A stretch of DNA of 64,000 bases, taken from the NCBI GenBank assembly GCA_029261295.1, contig JAJDBP010000035.1, forward strand, positions 49,582 through 113,581, read 5' to 3'. Positions 55,325 through 63,809 of this stretch are shown here, piece by piece. The stretch is from Nitrospirales bacterium (lineage in GTDB: Bacteria > Nitrospirota > Nitrospiria > Nitrospirales > UBA8639). Position 1 is the first letter of the stretch. Each line of letters begins with the position of its first letter. The position numbers and the translations under genes are program-made. The notes under the pieces were generated by a model. The model was not told where the DNA came from. It was given only the letters and a program-made list of their open reading frames with translations, and made no database searches.

Positions 55325-56494
55325 TTATGCCACAGAAGCGGTCACGGGAAACCCCTCTCTCACCGAATCATAGACCGTCATATAACCCTGAACCATCGCA
55401 TCAAGACTAAAGAATCGTTCGACCCGAGCCCGACTAGCCTGGCCATGAACAGATCGACGTTCAGAAGTGGAAAGATAGGTACCAATAGCGGAAGCCATTT
55501 CTGAAGGTTGCGAGGCAGATACCAATGTGCCTGTTTGTCCATCTACCACAAGCTCACTATTCCCACCAACCTGTGTCGCAATGACGGGAAGACCAGTCGC
55601 CATAGCTTCTAAAATAGTATTGGAGATACCTTCTGCAATGGATGGCAACACGAAGACATCCATCCCTCGTAACAATTCCGGAATATCCTCTCGTTCTCCC
55701 GAAAACCACGTGAGATCTTCAACATGAGCTTGACAAAGAAGCTTCATGGCTTCTTCACGAAGTGGACCATCACCAACCACGACTAAACGCAATAATTTTC
55801 GCCACTCAACATTTTGAGAAACAAGCAAGATAAACGCGCGAACCAAGGTTAATTGATCCTTAACCGGAAGCATCCGCCCAACCGTCCCAATGACCACGGA
55901 CTCCGGCCTAATAAAACCAGAAGGCCCAATAGATTCACGCCCTCCTATACCAGGATGAAATTTGTCGATATCCACTCCATTGTATATCTGACGTATGCGA
56001 GACGATTGAATGCCAACCACCTCAGACAACCAATGGGCCAAATCTTGGCTCACAGTCGTGTATCCAGAGACCAAGGGGTTCAGAAGACGGCGCAAGGTCA
56101 GGTATTTCCAATTCGTCCCATCCAAATCATAGGTATCGCGTCCATGCTCACCATGCACTCTCCCAGAAACCCCAGCACAAGCGGCAGGGACTAAATATTC
56201 CAAGCCAGCCAAATTTCTCGTATGCACCAAGCATGGCTTCAGTCGCTTCATGGTTTGAAAAAAATCTCGAAACGAGCCCCAATCGGTCCCAGGTGATTTC
56301 CGCAAACAGACAATTTCCACATCAGGTTTTTGCAACCGCTGCGCAAAGGCGGTGGCGTCAGTTAAACAGATAATGGCATGCCGATATCGATCAGAAGGCA
56401 TATGGTTAATAAGGTTGACCAACCCATTCTCCAGCCCACCAACATCCAGCCGAAAAATGACATGGGCAATCAAAGGAGGGACAGGGACTGACAC
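55325..56494 (-). CDS. Glycosyltransferase family 4, PEP-CTERM/EpsH1-associated (stp2-like)
   Basis: 389 residues. AHVIFRLDVGGLENGLVNLI, CLVHTRNLAGLEYL and HGEHGRDTYDLDG are close to the conserved blocks of the second sugar transferase type linked to exosortase A systems. The donor half has IGTVGRMLPVKDQLTLVRA, VVVGDGPLREEAM and EGISNTILEAMATGLPVIAT. It lies in the minus-strand block directly upstream of the amidotransferase and 91 bases downstream of the FemAB gene. It adds a sugar on the cytoplasmic side; donor unknown. Confidence 0.9.
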   Translation of the reverse strand: MSVPVPPLIAHVIFRLDVGGLENGLVNLINHMPSDRYRHAIICLTDATAFAQRLQKPDVEIVCLRKSPGTDWGSFRDFFQTMKRLKPCLVHTRNLAGLEYLVPAACAGVSGRVHGEHGRDTYDLDGTNWKYLTLRRLLNPLVSGYTTVSQDLAHWLSEVVGIQSSRIRQIYNGVDIDKFHPGIGGRESIGPSGFIRPESVVIGTVGRMLPVKDQLTLVRAFILLVSQNVEWRKLLRLVVVGDGPLREEAMKLLCQAHVEDLTWFSGEREDIPELLRGMDVFVLPSIAEGISNTILEAMATGLPVIATQVGGNSELVVDGQTGTLVSASQPSEMASAIGTYLSTSERRSVHGQASRARVERFFSLDAMVQGYMTVYDSVREGFPVTASVA

Positions 56495-56585
56495 CAGTCA
56501 GCAACTCACCTTTCCAAGAACACACGAACAAACCAAAGCCCATTCATACACATACCGCCCCTCTGAATATTCTGACATCACAGGC

Positions 56586-57614
56586 TTAAGGAACATATCG
56601 AACCAGAAAAGGTCCAATCATACGCGTCAGTTGAAGGGGCATTTTTTTCCAAATCTCTATGGCCCATTTCAACTTGGGATTGCTTGGGTTCACATTCGGT
56701 ATAGCGCCACCCCGAGGAAGATAAAATTGATAGGGAAGCGGTTCAGGTTCGAATCCCCAATGGCGTTTAAAATCAAAGGCCCCTGTTCCCTCTTTACTTC
56801 TCCCAAAATCAAAAATTTTGTACCCAGCCTCCACGGAATAGCGCATCAATTCCCAATACATGAAATCATACACCGCATATTTCAAAGAATCCCCAAAGGC
56901 CCCACCATAATAGGGTAAGACCTGATCTTTGAAAAAAAATGTCATGACAGCAGACACCATTCGACCGTCCTTCCACACTCCTAAAATTCGACAGGCCTTT
57001 CCGAACTCACTTAACAAATGATGAAAATAGGAAAGAGGAAAGGCAGGCGTCCCTAAATTTTTCAGGCTATGAGTATAAATGGCATAAAAGTCATTGAGCG
57101 ATTCCAAGCCTCCAAACTCCGCAGTCAGGCCATGCTTCTCCCCCTGACGAATCATCCGACGTTGCTTGCGAGGAATCGCCTGTAAGTTTTCTTCAACCGT
57201 AGGCAAGAGTGTTCGACGGAAGGTGTAATACAAATCTTTAGAAGGAAAATTTTCCGAACAGAGCCGTTCATGGCGAAATTCTACATTCTGCACGCCACGA
57301 TCTATGGCTAATTCTTTGGCCGCATTCAGTAAGACACGTTCAGCCTCGATATTGTTGACACAGACACCCCCATACACACCAAAGGGCACAGACAAAAGAG
57401 AACGGGAACCCAACAACGACTTCACCTCAAAAAGGGGGAGAATTCCCTGAACCTGACCGTCTTCCTCCGCATAGAGGTACTCGGCTTGATAGGAAAAGGA
57501 TTGCTCAAGCACCCGTTTCCAGCCTAGAGAATGGAAAAATGTCGAGGAAGAATTAATGGTGGCAAAATCATCCCATCGTTTTTCATCTGAGGAATTAAGA
57601 GAGCAAACGTTCAT
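56586..57614 (-). CDS. FemAB-family protein, XrtA/PEP-CTERM system-associated
   Basis: 342 residues. The pattern STFFHSLGWKRVLEQSFSYQ at the start, VPFGVYGGVCVNN, NVEFRHE, and the late VMTFFFKDQVLPYYGG and DFGRSKEGTGAFDFKRHWGFEP fits the FemAB/GNAT proteins that accompany exosortase A clusters. FemAB proteins use aminoacyl donors to extend peptides; here an amino-acyl substituent on the glycan is possible (inference). The basic IPRKQRRMIRQGEKHG helix is the usual linker. It is alone between a methyltransferase and the stp2-like transferase on the same strand. Confidence 0.88.
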   Translation of the reverse strand: MNVCSLNSSDEKRWDDFATINSSSTFFHSLGWKRVLEQSFSYQAEYLYAEEDGQVQGILPLFEVKSLLGSRSLLSVPFGVYGGVCVNNIEAERVLLNAAKELAIDRGVQNVEFRHERLCSENFPSKDLYYTFRRTLLPTVEENLQAIPRKQRRMIRQGEKHGLTAEFGGLESLNDFYAIYTHSLKNLGTPAFPLSYFHHLLSEFGKACRILGVWKDGRMVSAVMTFFFKDQVLPYYGGAFGDSLKYAVYDFMYWELMRYSVEAGYKIFDFGRSKEGTGAFDFKRHWGFEPEPLPYQFYLPRGGAIPNVNPSNPKLKWAIEIWKKMPLQLTRMIGPFLVRYVP

Positions 57615-57798
57615 GGAATCAAGCCAATGAATGGGAAAGTTAACCCTAACAGGAAATACCAGAGGCCCATGCAGAAGATGGGAGATCTGACCTCGACAAT
57701 CAATTCATCTGGGGAAAAATCCGTTGTGATGTATCTGCCCATCAAAACCATCTCATATGGGCTGAGTTATGTATGAACAAACCTAATCTGGCAGATGG

Positions 57799-58815
57799 TT
57801 AGGCCTTCACCACGCGAGTGACAAAATGGAGCGCTAAGGAATTGAGCAAAGGCTTGCCAATGGCATCAGCAATTTCAAAAAATTTGACAGTAGGTTTCAC
57901 TAAAAACGTAGGAAGAAATTTAAAATGCCAAGGATGGGGAATGATGGCATTATATTCAAAATCGAGAATTTTCAACCCGGAAGTCTCAATGGTTTGTTTA
58001 AAATCTTTAGGGTACCAGGGCACGTCATACCCACCCAATGTGGCATTAGGGTCGGGTTTGTAACCCTTAAGAGTTTTAACTATGGCTGCGAAGGGGCTCA
58101 AAATGGCACTCCAGGTCTTTTGGGCTTGCATCGAGGGGGTACTCAAAAGAAGCGTCCCCGAGGGCTTAAGCACTCGCCGCATTTCAGCAAGAGCCCGTCC
58201 TGGATTTCGGACATGCTCAATCACCTCACTACACGTAATCAGATCAAAAGAATTATCGGCATAGGGCAAATATTCCCCATTTCCATGCGTAGCCACCGCA
58301 TCAAGAATACCTTCTTTCTCCATGCGCTGAGTCATATAAGACACCTGGTACATTGAAATATCCGTTCCGGCCAGTTTGGGACGGAATCCCATAGACTGGT
58401 ATTTATCCCAGATCAACATCAGGAAATAGCCAGCTCCGCATCCCACATCCAAAATGCGATGGCCTTCCCCTGGCTCAACCATCTCGACTAACCGGTCTTT
58501 CACCCGTTTATAGAGAAAGTCACTCACTTCACTCGGGAACCCCAAGCAATGATCAAACTGGGCACCGCTTTCATGATACCCGGTAAACTTATAGCCTTCT
58601 TCGAATTCATCCATATTCCATTTTTGATCAGGGTCTCGTCCAACATCCTCAGGATTCTCATCGATGTAGAGACCATAAATAGGTACAGCCCCTGCCCGTG
58701 TGGGAAATTGAAGGGTGCAGACACTGCAAGATAAAACAGCCTCCCCAATTTCTTGCAACGGCCCCTTACATTTGGGACAAGTTAAAATTTCTGGAATGTC
58801 TTGCGTCTTTGTCAT
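57799..58815 (-). CDS. SAM-dependent methyltransferase with N-terminal zinc ribbon
   Basis: 338 residues. The N-terminal ~30 residues contain CPKCKGPLQ and CSVCTLQFP, a Trm112-like zinc ribbon. The methyltransferase core is ILDVGCGAGYFLMLI, AGTDISMYQV and LITCSEVIEHVRNPGRAL followed by RRVLKPSGTLLLSTPS. The combination is common in EPS and sugar methylation loci. The C-terminus is hydrophobic, possibly for a lipid-linked acceptor. It starts the block of minus-strand genes that runs to 48 kb, and its promoter should lie in the ~1.1-kb gap to its right. Confidence 0.85.
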   Translation of the reverse strand: MTKTQDIPEILTCPKCKGPLQEIGEAVLSCSVCTLQFPTRAGAVPIYGLYIDENPEDVGRDPDQKWNMDEFEEGYKFTGYHESGAQFDHCLGFPSEVSDFLYKRVKDRLVEMVEPGEGHRILDVGCGAGYFLMLIWDKYQSMGFRPKLAGTDISMYQVSYMTQRMEKEGILDAVATHGNGEYLPYADNSFDLITCSEVIEHVRNPGRALAEMRRVLKPSGTLLLSTPSMQAQKTWSAILSPFAAIVKTLKGYKPDPNATLGGYDVPWYPKDFKQTIETSGLKILDFEYNAIIPHPWHFKFLPTFLVKPTVKFFEIADAIGKPLLNSLALHFVTRVVKA

Positions 58816-59460
58816 ACTGATCCTCCTGATGGCCTATCACCTTACCCCAACGCGTAAAGAAGAATTAATAAAGAAAACAGAAAAAAGTATCACAGTTACC
58901 GAGCGAAGAAGACGATTCATCCTAATATACCTATGTTTCTTTTGAAACACAGCCTTCAAAACTCACAAGTTCAAAATGTATCATGCCCCTCTGCCAATGC
59001 ATAGGGATTGAATCTTTTGGCAGCTCAATAGGGACACCCCGGATAGCGAGCATGAAATCCAGCAAAATCTAGCCCCGAAGGGTCTGCGACTCATGCCCGT
59101 TTAGCCGACGAAAAGAAAGAATACAGCCTTGACTGAGAGACCTCAGCGAAAAAATTTCACCACCCTAAACTTTCATCGGTTGATATTCAGCTCATGTTGA
59201 GGAAGAACGGAAAGAAATACACCATTTAAACTTTTCAAAAAAAAATGGAAAGTCAAATGGAAAGAAATCTATATCCAAAGAATCCTCACAAGGAAATCAA
59301 GCAAGGGAACTCTTCCATCGTTTAATTAATTATGAATACCCCACAAATCGAACAAATTGGCAGAAAGTACAAACAAATAAAGAATTAATCCAAATAATAC
59401 CCCCACATCCCTATTACTCGATTACCAGTCTTCGCTAACCTCAAAAATGAGGCCAATTCC

Positions 59461-59481
59461 TATCATAACTCGTTGTTTTTA
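59461..59481 (+). repeat. Direct repeat copy 1, possible enhancer site
   Basis: One of two near-identical 21-base elements sharing the core TAACNCGTTGTTTTTA; 19 of 21 bases match the second copy. The centre AAC-NN-GTT is palindromic, as for a protein-binding half-site pair. It lies about 400 bases upstream of a sigma-54 promoter, in the range of enhancer sites for sigma-54 activators. Confidence 0.65.
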
Positions 59482-59600
59482 CGTTATTTTCATAAATAGT
59501 AAACATAACCGACACAAAAAGATAATAACGTAGCTATTGGGTGAGGGATTAGAATGGAAGTTTTCATAGAGAAAACTGGTGTGAATGATAAAAGAATACG

Positions 59601-59621
59601 TATCTTAACACGTTGTTTTTA
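59601..59621 (+). repeat. Direct repeat copy 2, possible enhancer site
   Basis: Second copy of the 21-base element, exactly 140 bases after the first, differing at two positions. It lies about 255 bases upstream of the sigma-54 promoter. Two copies on the same strand at this distance fit binding sites of a sigma-54 activator such as PrsR of the exosortase system, which is an inference from known systems. Confidence 0.65.
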
Positions 59622-59875
59622 AATATTTTTTTAACAAAAAATTGGCGGTAGCAAAAAAAAGGAAATCCTTGTATGAATCGAAGGAAAAAGAAACAAACAT
59701 CAAAAATCCGAATACCACATCTATTAACCCCCACAATTCCGTCGTGTATTTTTACAATATCAATAATTTCATTTGTAATTTTTTAGGAAGTATTTTATGG
59801 CAGATAATGCATAAGCAATTGTTTTGTTTAATATTTTAATATTAAAAATGAATCAAAAACAAAAAAACAAGCTAG

Positions 59876-59890
59876 TGGCATATCATTTGC
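59876..59890 (+). promoter_or_regulatory. Sigma-54 (RpoN) promoter
   Basis: TGGCATATCATTTGC has the -24 GG and -12 GC exactly ten bases apart and fits the TGGCAC-N5-TTGC consensus with one change. Transcription would start about 12 bases further on, giving a ~70-base leader to the PEP-CTERM gene, which has AAGGAGG at 59961-59967. PEP-CTERM genes in Zoogloea-type bacteria are known to need RpoN and PrsK/PrsR. Confidence 0.8.
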
Positions 59891-59973
59891 TTTATCTCAC
59901 TATTGAAGTTAATTTTGGTCGTAAAAAGGAATATTACACAGTAATTATTCAGCATTATTAAAGGAGGTTTTTT

Positions 59974-60705
59974 ATGAAATTCAATCTTAAAACATTGCTA
60001 AGTGGGACAGCTGCTCTCGTCCTAGCTCTTGGCATGTCAGTACCAGAGGCTGATGCAGCTTTTAAAATTCGAGTAACAGATACTGGAAACGCTCAAACAG
60101 TCGAAGACAATCAGGCAGGCGATACCAGTCCTATTGCAGGATCCATTAATGCGACATTTAACACCGCTAATTTCCAAATCGTCACCACAATCGGAACCTC
60201 AAAGCCTTTAGGTGGAAATGGCAACAACTTAGCGCGGGTAGATCTTTTAAATGTAAATGTCACAGCCTTAAACGGTGGTGGAACATTAACAATTGAAATT
60301 ACGGATACTGATTTCCAACTTGGTGGCCCTGGTCCAGGCGGCATGACCGGAAGCATTGGTGGGACCCTGGGTAACTCTGTGAATAACACCATCCAAGTGA
60401 ACTATGTGTATGATTCTGGGAATGCAGAGTTTGGGGCAGGAACGACCCTTAGCACAGGAACATTCACAGGACCAGGAGGATTTTCCGGCGACTTTGGTCC
60501 CACACAAGTTAACGGTGTGAACAATCCCTTCTCCATGACCCAAATTGTGACCATCACCATGGTTGGGAATGACACAATTTCGTATGATTCTGACCACATG
60601 GTGAATGCTGTTCCAGAACCAACTTCATTATTACTGTTTGGTTCGGGTTTAGTAGGTCTCGGCTACCTAGCCCGAAGGAAGAACCAAAAGGCCTCAGCCA
60701 AATAA
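59974..60705 (+). CDS. PEP-CTERM sorting-domain protein
   Basis: 243 residues. The signal peptide is MKFNLKTLLSGTAALVLALG...ADA, cleaved near residue 29. The C-terminus has VPEPTS, a hydrophobic stretch LLLFGSGLVGLGYL and the basic tail ARRKNQKASAK, the full exosortase A sorting signal (cut at the PEP motif by XrtA, which is not in the window). The middle is Gly-, Thr- and Asn-rich with beta-type segments, typical of secreted matrix proteins. AAGGAGG lies 6 bases before the ATG. A sigma-54 promoter drives it and a strong terminator ends it, so it is a single-gene unit. It should become part of the extracellular matrix with the EPS. Confidence 0.93.
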   Translation: MKFNLKTLLSGTAALVLALGMSVPEADAAFKIRVTDTGNAQTVEDNQAGDTSPIAGSINATFNTANFQIVTTIGTSKPLGGNGNNLARVDLLNVNVTALNGGGTLTIEITDTDFQLGGPGPGGMTGSIGGTLGNSVNNTIQVNYVYDSGNAEFGAGTTLSTGTFTGPGGFSGDFGPTQVNGVNNPFSMTQIVTITMVGNDTISYDSDHMVNAVPEPTSLLLFGSGLVGLGYLARRKNQKASAK

Positions 60706-60743
60706 GTTTCTGCCATACTCAGCTAGATTTTCTAGTTGACAGA

Positions 60744-60776
60744 AAAGGGTGAGGAGCAATCCTCACCCTTTTTTTG
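60744..60776 (+). terminator. Intrinsic terminator of the PEP-CTERM gene
   Basis: AAAGGGTGAGGA (60744-60755), loop GCAA, TCCTCACCCTTT, then a run of T. A perfect 12-base stem, 38 bases after the stop codon. Confidence 0.93.
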
Positions 60777-60960
60777 TTTCTGCACTCCTCGTCAATCTTA
60801 GCTTTTCATCTGAAACCGTAAAGTTTTATTCTAGATTACCCTAGTTTTAATAAAAAAAGTCTGAGAAGATATCATGGCGGGTTTATGGACGTTCCGCATG
60901 ATGGCTGATGATACAGATTCCCAAAGGATTGGGACCAATACACAGGGAGGAAAAGGAGAC

Positions 60961-63261
60961 ATGGTACGTTCCAAGATTTCTTCATTAATCGTGGCCTTTG
61001 CCATGCCGTTTATTCTGGTCAGCTTCAGTAATTGCACTCAAACCTCTCCTGAAGAAAAAAAAGGCCAACATTTCGAGCGAGGGATGAGTTTCTTTGAAGA
61101 AGGAAAATACCAAGAGGCCGTGCTTGAATTCAAAAATGTCATTCAAATTGATCCCAAACATGCCAAAGCTTATCACCAATTGGCCCTAACTCACTTGAAA
61201 TTAGGGGGCATGCCAGATTTGCAATCCGCCTTTTGGGAACTCTCAAAAGCCGTAGAAATTGATCCCACAATTGAAGATGCTCATTTAAAACTAGGAGATT
61301 TTTATCTGGCTTCAAATAAACCCTTAGAAGCGAAAAAACATGCTGAAATTGTCCTAACCTCCTCACCACAAGATCCGAAGGGTCATCTGTTGCGCGGTCG
61401 CAGTCTCATTGTCGAAAAAGAATTTGAAGAAGGGATTGCAGAACTCAAAAGATCATTGGAATTAGATCCTTCTAATGAACAGGTCTATATTGATTTGGCT
61501 CGTGCGTATTTTGCGTTAAAGAAACCAGACGAAGCCCATCTGGTCTTGGATAAAGCCCTACAAGAAAAAAACAATTCATCGAGATTAATCCTGGCCAAAG
61601 GTGATCTCTATGTGGCCCAAAAAGATCTCGCCAACGCTCAAACCCAGTACCAGCGTGCATTAGACCTTGAACCAGATAATGAAGCCCTGTATGTCAAATT
61701 AGCAGGCTTCTTCGAAAAAACTGAAAAATGGAAATCGGCTGAAAAGATCTATCAACAGTTAGCCGAACGGAAGGTTGGCGAGGAAAATCCTCATGTGTAT
61801 TTGGGGAACTACTACACATTTCTCGGTATGGGGGCAAAAGCACTGCCGCATTTTCAGGAAGCGGTAAAGATCAATCCAGAATCAGAATCAGCTCACAATG
61901 CGCTCATTAACTTTTACCTTGATAATCGGCAATGGGATGAAGCAGAAAAACTTCTACAACCGGACAAAAAGTCGAATCTGATGGAAAGAGTATTTCAGGC
62001 TCGTGTGTTACTAGGCAAAGGGAAAGCCAACGAGGCCATCCCCTTATTTCAAAAAATTATCAAGGATGAACCAGGCTTGGCCATGGCCCATCAATACCTC
62101 GGCGTAGCCTATGCTGCTCAGAACGATTTAAATCAATCCATTCATGAACTGAATGAAGCCGTAAAATTAGCTCCCCAGGATCGCGGCATTCGAAAAGCCT
62201 TGGGCCTGACCAGACTAGCCGAAGGTTCCTATAAGATGGCTCTAGAAGAAGCGAATATCGCGCTAAAGATGAATCCACGCGACCCCCAAGCTGCACATAT
62301 TATGGGCGAAGCCTATCTAGGAATGAAAGAAATTTCTCAAGCCAAAAACGTGTATCAGGCCATTCTCGGACAAATTCCCAAGGATGTAGTGGCGCATTTC
62401 AAGCTTGGCCTCATTGCTCAACATGACAAACAACTTAAGGAAGCCATCGCCCATTATGACAAGGCGTTAGAACACAATCCCAATTTTCTCCAAGCCCTAG
62501 CACAAATAGCCAATCTTCATGTATCGAGAGGAGAAGGCAAGCAGGCAAGAGCCAGAGTTCAAAAACAAATTGAAACTTCACCAGAAAATCCTCACCTCTA
62601 TAATCTGTTAGGACAATTGTGGTTACAAGCGAAACAGGCGAATGAAGCCGAAAAGGCCTTTAAGAAATCCTTGTCGTTAAACGACCAAATACAAGCGACC
62701 TATATGCATCTGGCCCAAGTCTATCAACAAACCAACCGCGTAGATGAAGCGATTAGGGAATATGAACAACTGCTAGAAAAAAACCCCAAAGCGATGACCG
62801 CCCACATGCTTCTCGGAGTGATCGCCCAGCAAAATCAAGATTCTAAAAAATCAGAAAACCATTTTCGAGAGGCCTTTAAGATTGATCCGACTAATGCCTC
62901 TGCTGGAAATAATTTGGCTTGGTTGATCCTGGAAAACGGGGGAAGTATTGATGAAGCCCTTTCTATCGCCGAAAAAGCGCGAACACACCACCCTAGGGAT
63001 GTCGATATTGCTGATACTCTCGGATGGATCTATTACCAGAAAAATGCTTATTTAAAAGCTGTATCATTTTTGAAAGAAGCAGCGGAAAAACGTCCAGAAG
63101 ATCCGGTTGTACAATATCATTTAGGTATGGCCCAGTTCAAAAAAGGAAGTACGGAAAAGGCTCAAAAAAGTTTAGAGACAGCCTTACGGTTGAGCCCGAA
63201 CTTCGATGGCGCAAAGGAAGCTCAAACGACAATTCAAAGTATCAAAGAAGAAAAAAAATAA
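60961..63261 (+). CDS. prsT: PrsT-like TPR-repeat protein, PEP-CTERM system
   Basis: 766 residues from the ATG at 60961, where a hydrophobic segment (SSLIVAFAMPFILVSF) follows directly; a longer frame from 60874 would add 29 hydrophilic residues before it. About 20 tandem 34-residue TPR units run to the end (for example EAVLEFKNVIQIDPKHAKAY, HYDKALEHNPNFLQALAQIA), as in the PEP-CTERM system TPR lipoprotein. A Cys follows the hydrophobic part in SFSNC, but Asn at -1 makes a poor lipobox, so lipidation is uncertain. It may be a periplasmic scaffold for EPS assembly or export. Upstream lies a strong terminator, so it has its own promoter. Confidence 0.82.
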   Translation: MVRSKISSLIVAFAMPFILVSFSNCTQTSPEEKKGQHFERGMSFFEEGKYQEAVLEFKNVIQIDPKHAKAYHQLALTHLKLGGMPDLQSAFWELSKAVEIDPTIEDAHLKLGDFYLASNKPLEAKKHAEIVLTSSPQDPKGHLLRGRSLIVEKEFEEGIAELKRSLELDPSNEQVYIDLARAYFALKKPDEAHLVLDKALQEKNNSSRLILAKGDLYVAQKDLANAQTQYQRALDLEPDNEALYVKLAGFFEKTEKWKSAEKIYQQLAERKVGEENPHVYLGNYYTFLGMGAKALPHFQEAVKINPESESAHNALINFYLDNRQWDEAEKLLQPDKKSNLMERVFQARVLLGKGKANEAIPLFQKIIKDEPGLAMAHQYLGVAYAAQNDLNQSIHELNEAVKLAPQDRGIRKALGLTRLAEGSYKMALEEANIALKMNPRDPQAAHIMGEAYLGMKEISQAKNVYQAILGQIPKDVVAHFKLGLIAQHDKQLKEAIAHYDKALEHNPNFLQALAQIANLHVSRGEGKQARARVQKQIETSPENPHLYNLLGQLWLQAKQANEAEKAFKKSLSLNDQIQATYMHLAQVYQQTNRVDEAIREYEQLLEKNPKAMTAHMLLGVIAQQNQDSKKSENHFREAFKIDPTNASAGNNLAWLILENGGSIDEALSIAEKARTHHPRDVDIADTLGWIYYQKNAYLKAVSFLKEAAEKRPEDPVVQYHLGMAQFKKGSTEKAQKSLETALRLSPNFDGAKEAQTTIQSIKEEKK

Positions 63262-63809
63262 CGAACACTCCCAAGATGATTTCCATTAATTGCTTGGAAA
63301 TATTTTATGGAGGGAAAGCCCGTTGGCATACCAGATAAAGTTCCAAGAGTATTTTCTAGAGTAGTTGGACGAAAACCCCATCTTAGGGCACTAAACTTTT
63401 ATAAAAATTTACTCTACTACCCGCCACTTTATAATCAAAACATTGAAACCCTACAAACAAGATCATGAATTCAAAGGCTGCATATGATAGCGAGGCTATT
63501 AGGGCTAGATAATTGTGAGGGACAGGATCGGGAGGGAAATAAACCGGAAAATTTGTACTGGGGAACGTTCCCCATCTATTAGCACAAAATCAGAAAAAAC
63601 CGTGCTATTCAAGGATACAGAAAACACAAGCATGCCCATTTGATACTATTGAATTAATAGGGTTATTGAGCTTGAATGTTCAAACCTTTTATTTTTTTAG
63701 CCATAAAACTTATTCAAAAAAACTCTCAATTCCCCTCATTGAACTTTTACAACATAAAATCTAAAAGGGTAATAGTGTATTTCGACTAACTCACTCTTAG
63801 ATTTCCAAA
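63262..63809. other. Intergenic region, ~550 bases
   Basis: AT-rich stretch between the PrsT-like gene and the GC-rich end of a minus-strand gene. A weak AT-rich hairpin (ATTTCCA/TGGAAAT, 63279-63301) follows the PrsT stop and may end its transcript. No gene or repeat recognised. Confidence 0.4.

Larger units (their letters stand above)
58816..59973. other. Long AT-rich regulatory gap between the methyltransferase and the PEP-CTERM gene
   Basis: About 1.16 kb without a convincing gene. It carries a sigma-54 promoter at 59876-59890, two 21-base imperfect direct repeats at 59461-59481 and 59601-59621, and an 8-base inverted pair ACGTTATT (59481-59488) / AATAACGT (59524-59531). A short frame near 59642-59839 lacks a ribosome binding site. 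The left part probably holds the promoter of the minus-strand methyltransferase, though no clear box was seen. Confidence 0.6.
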
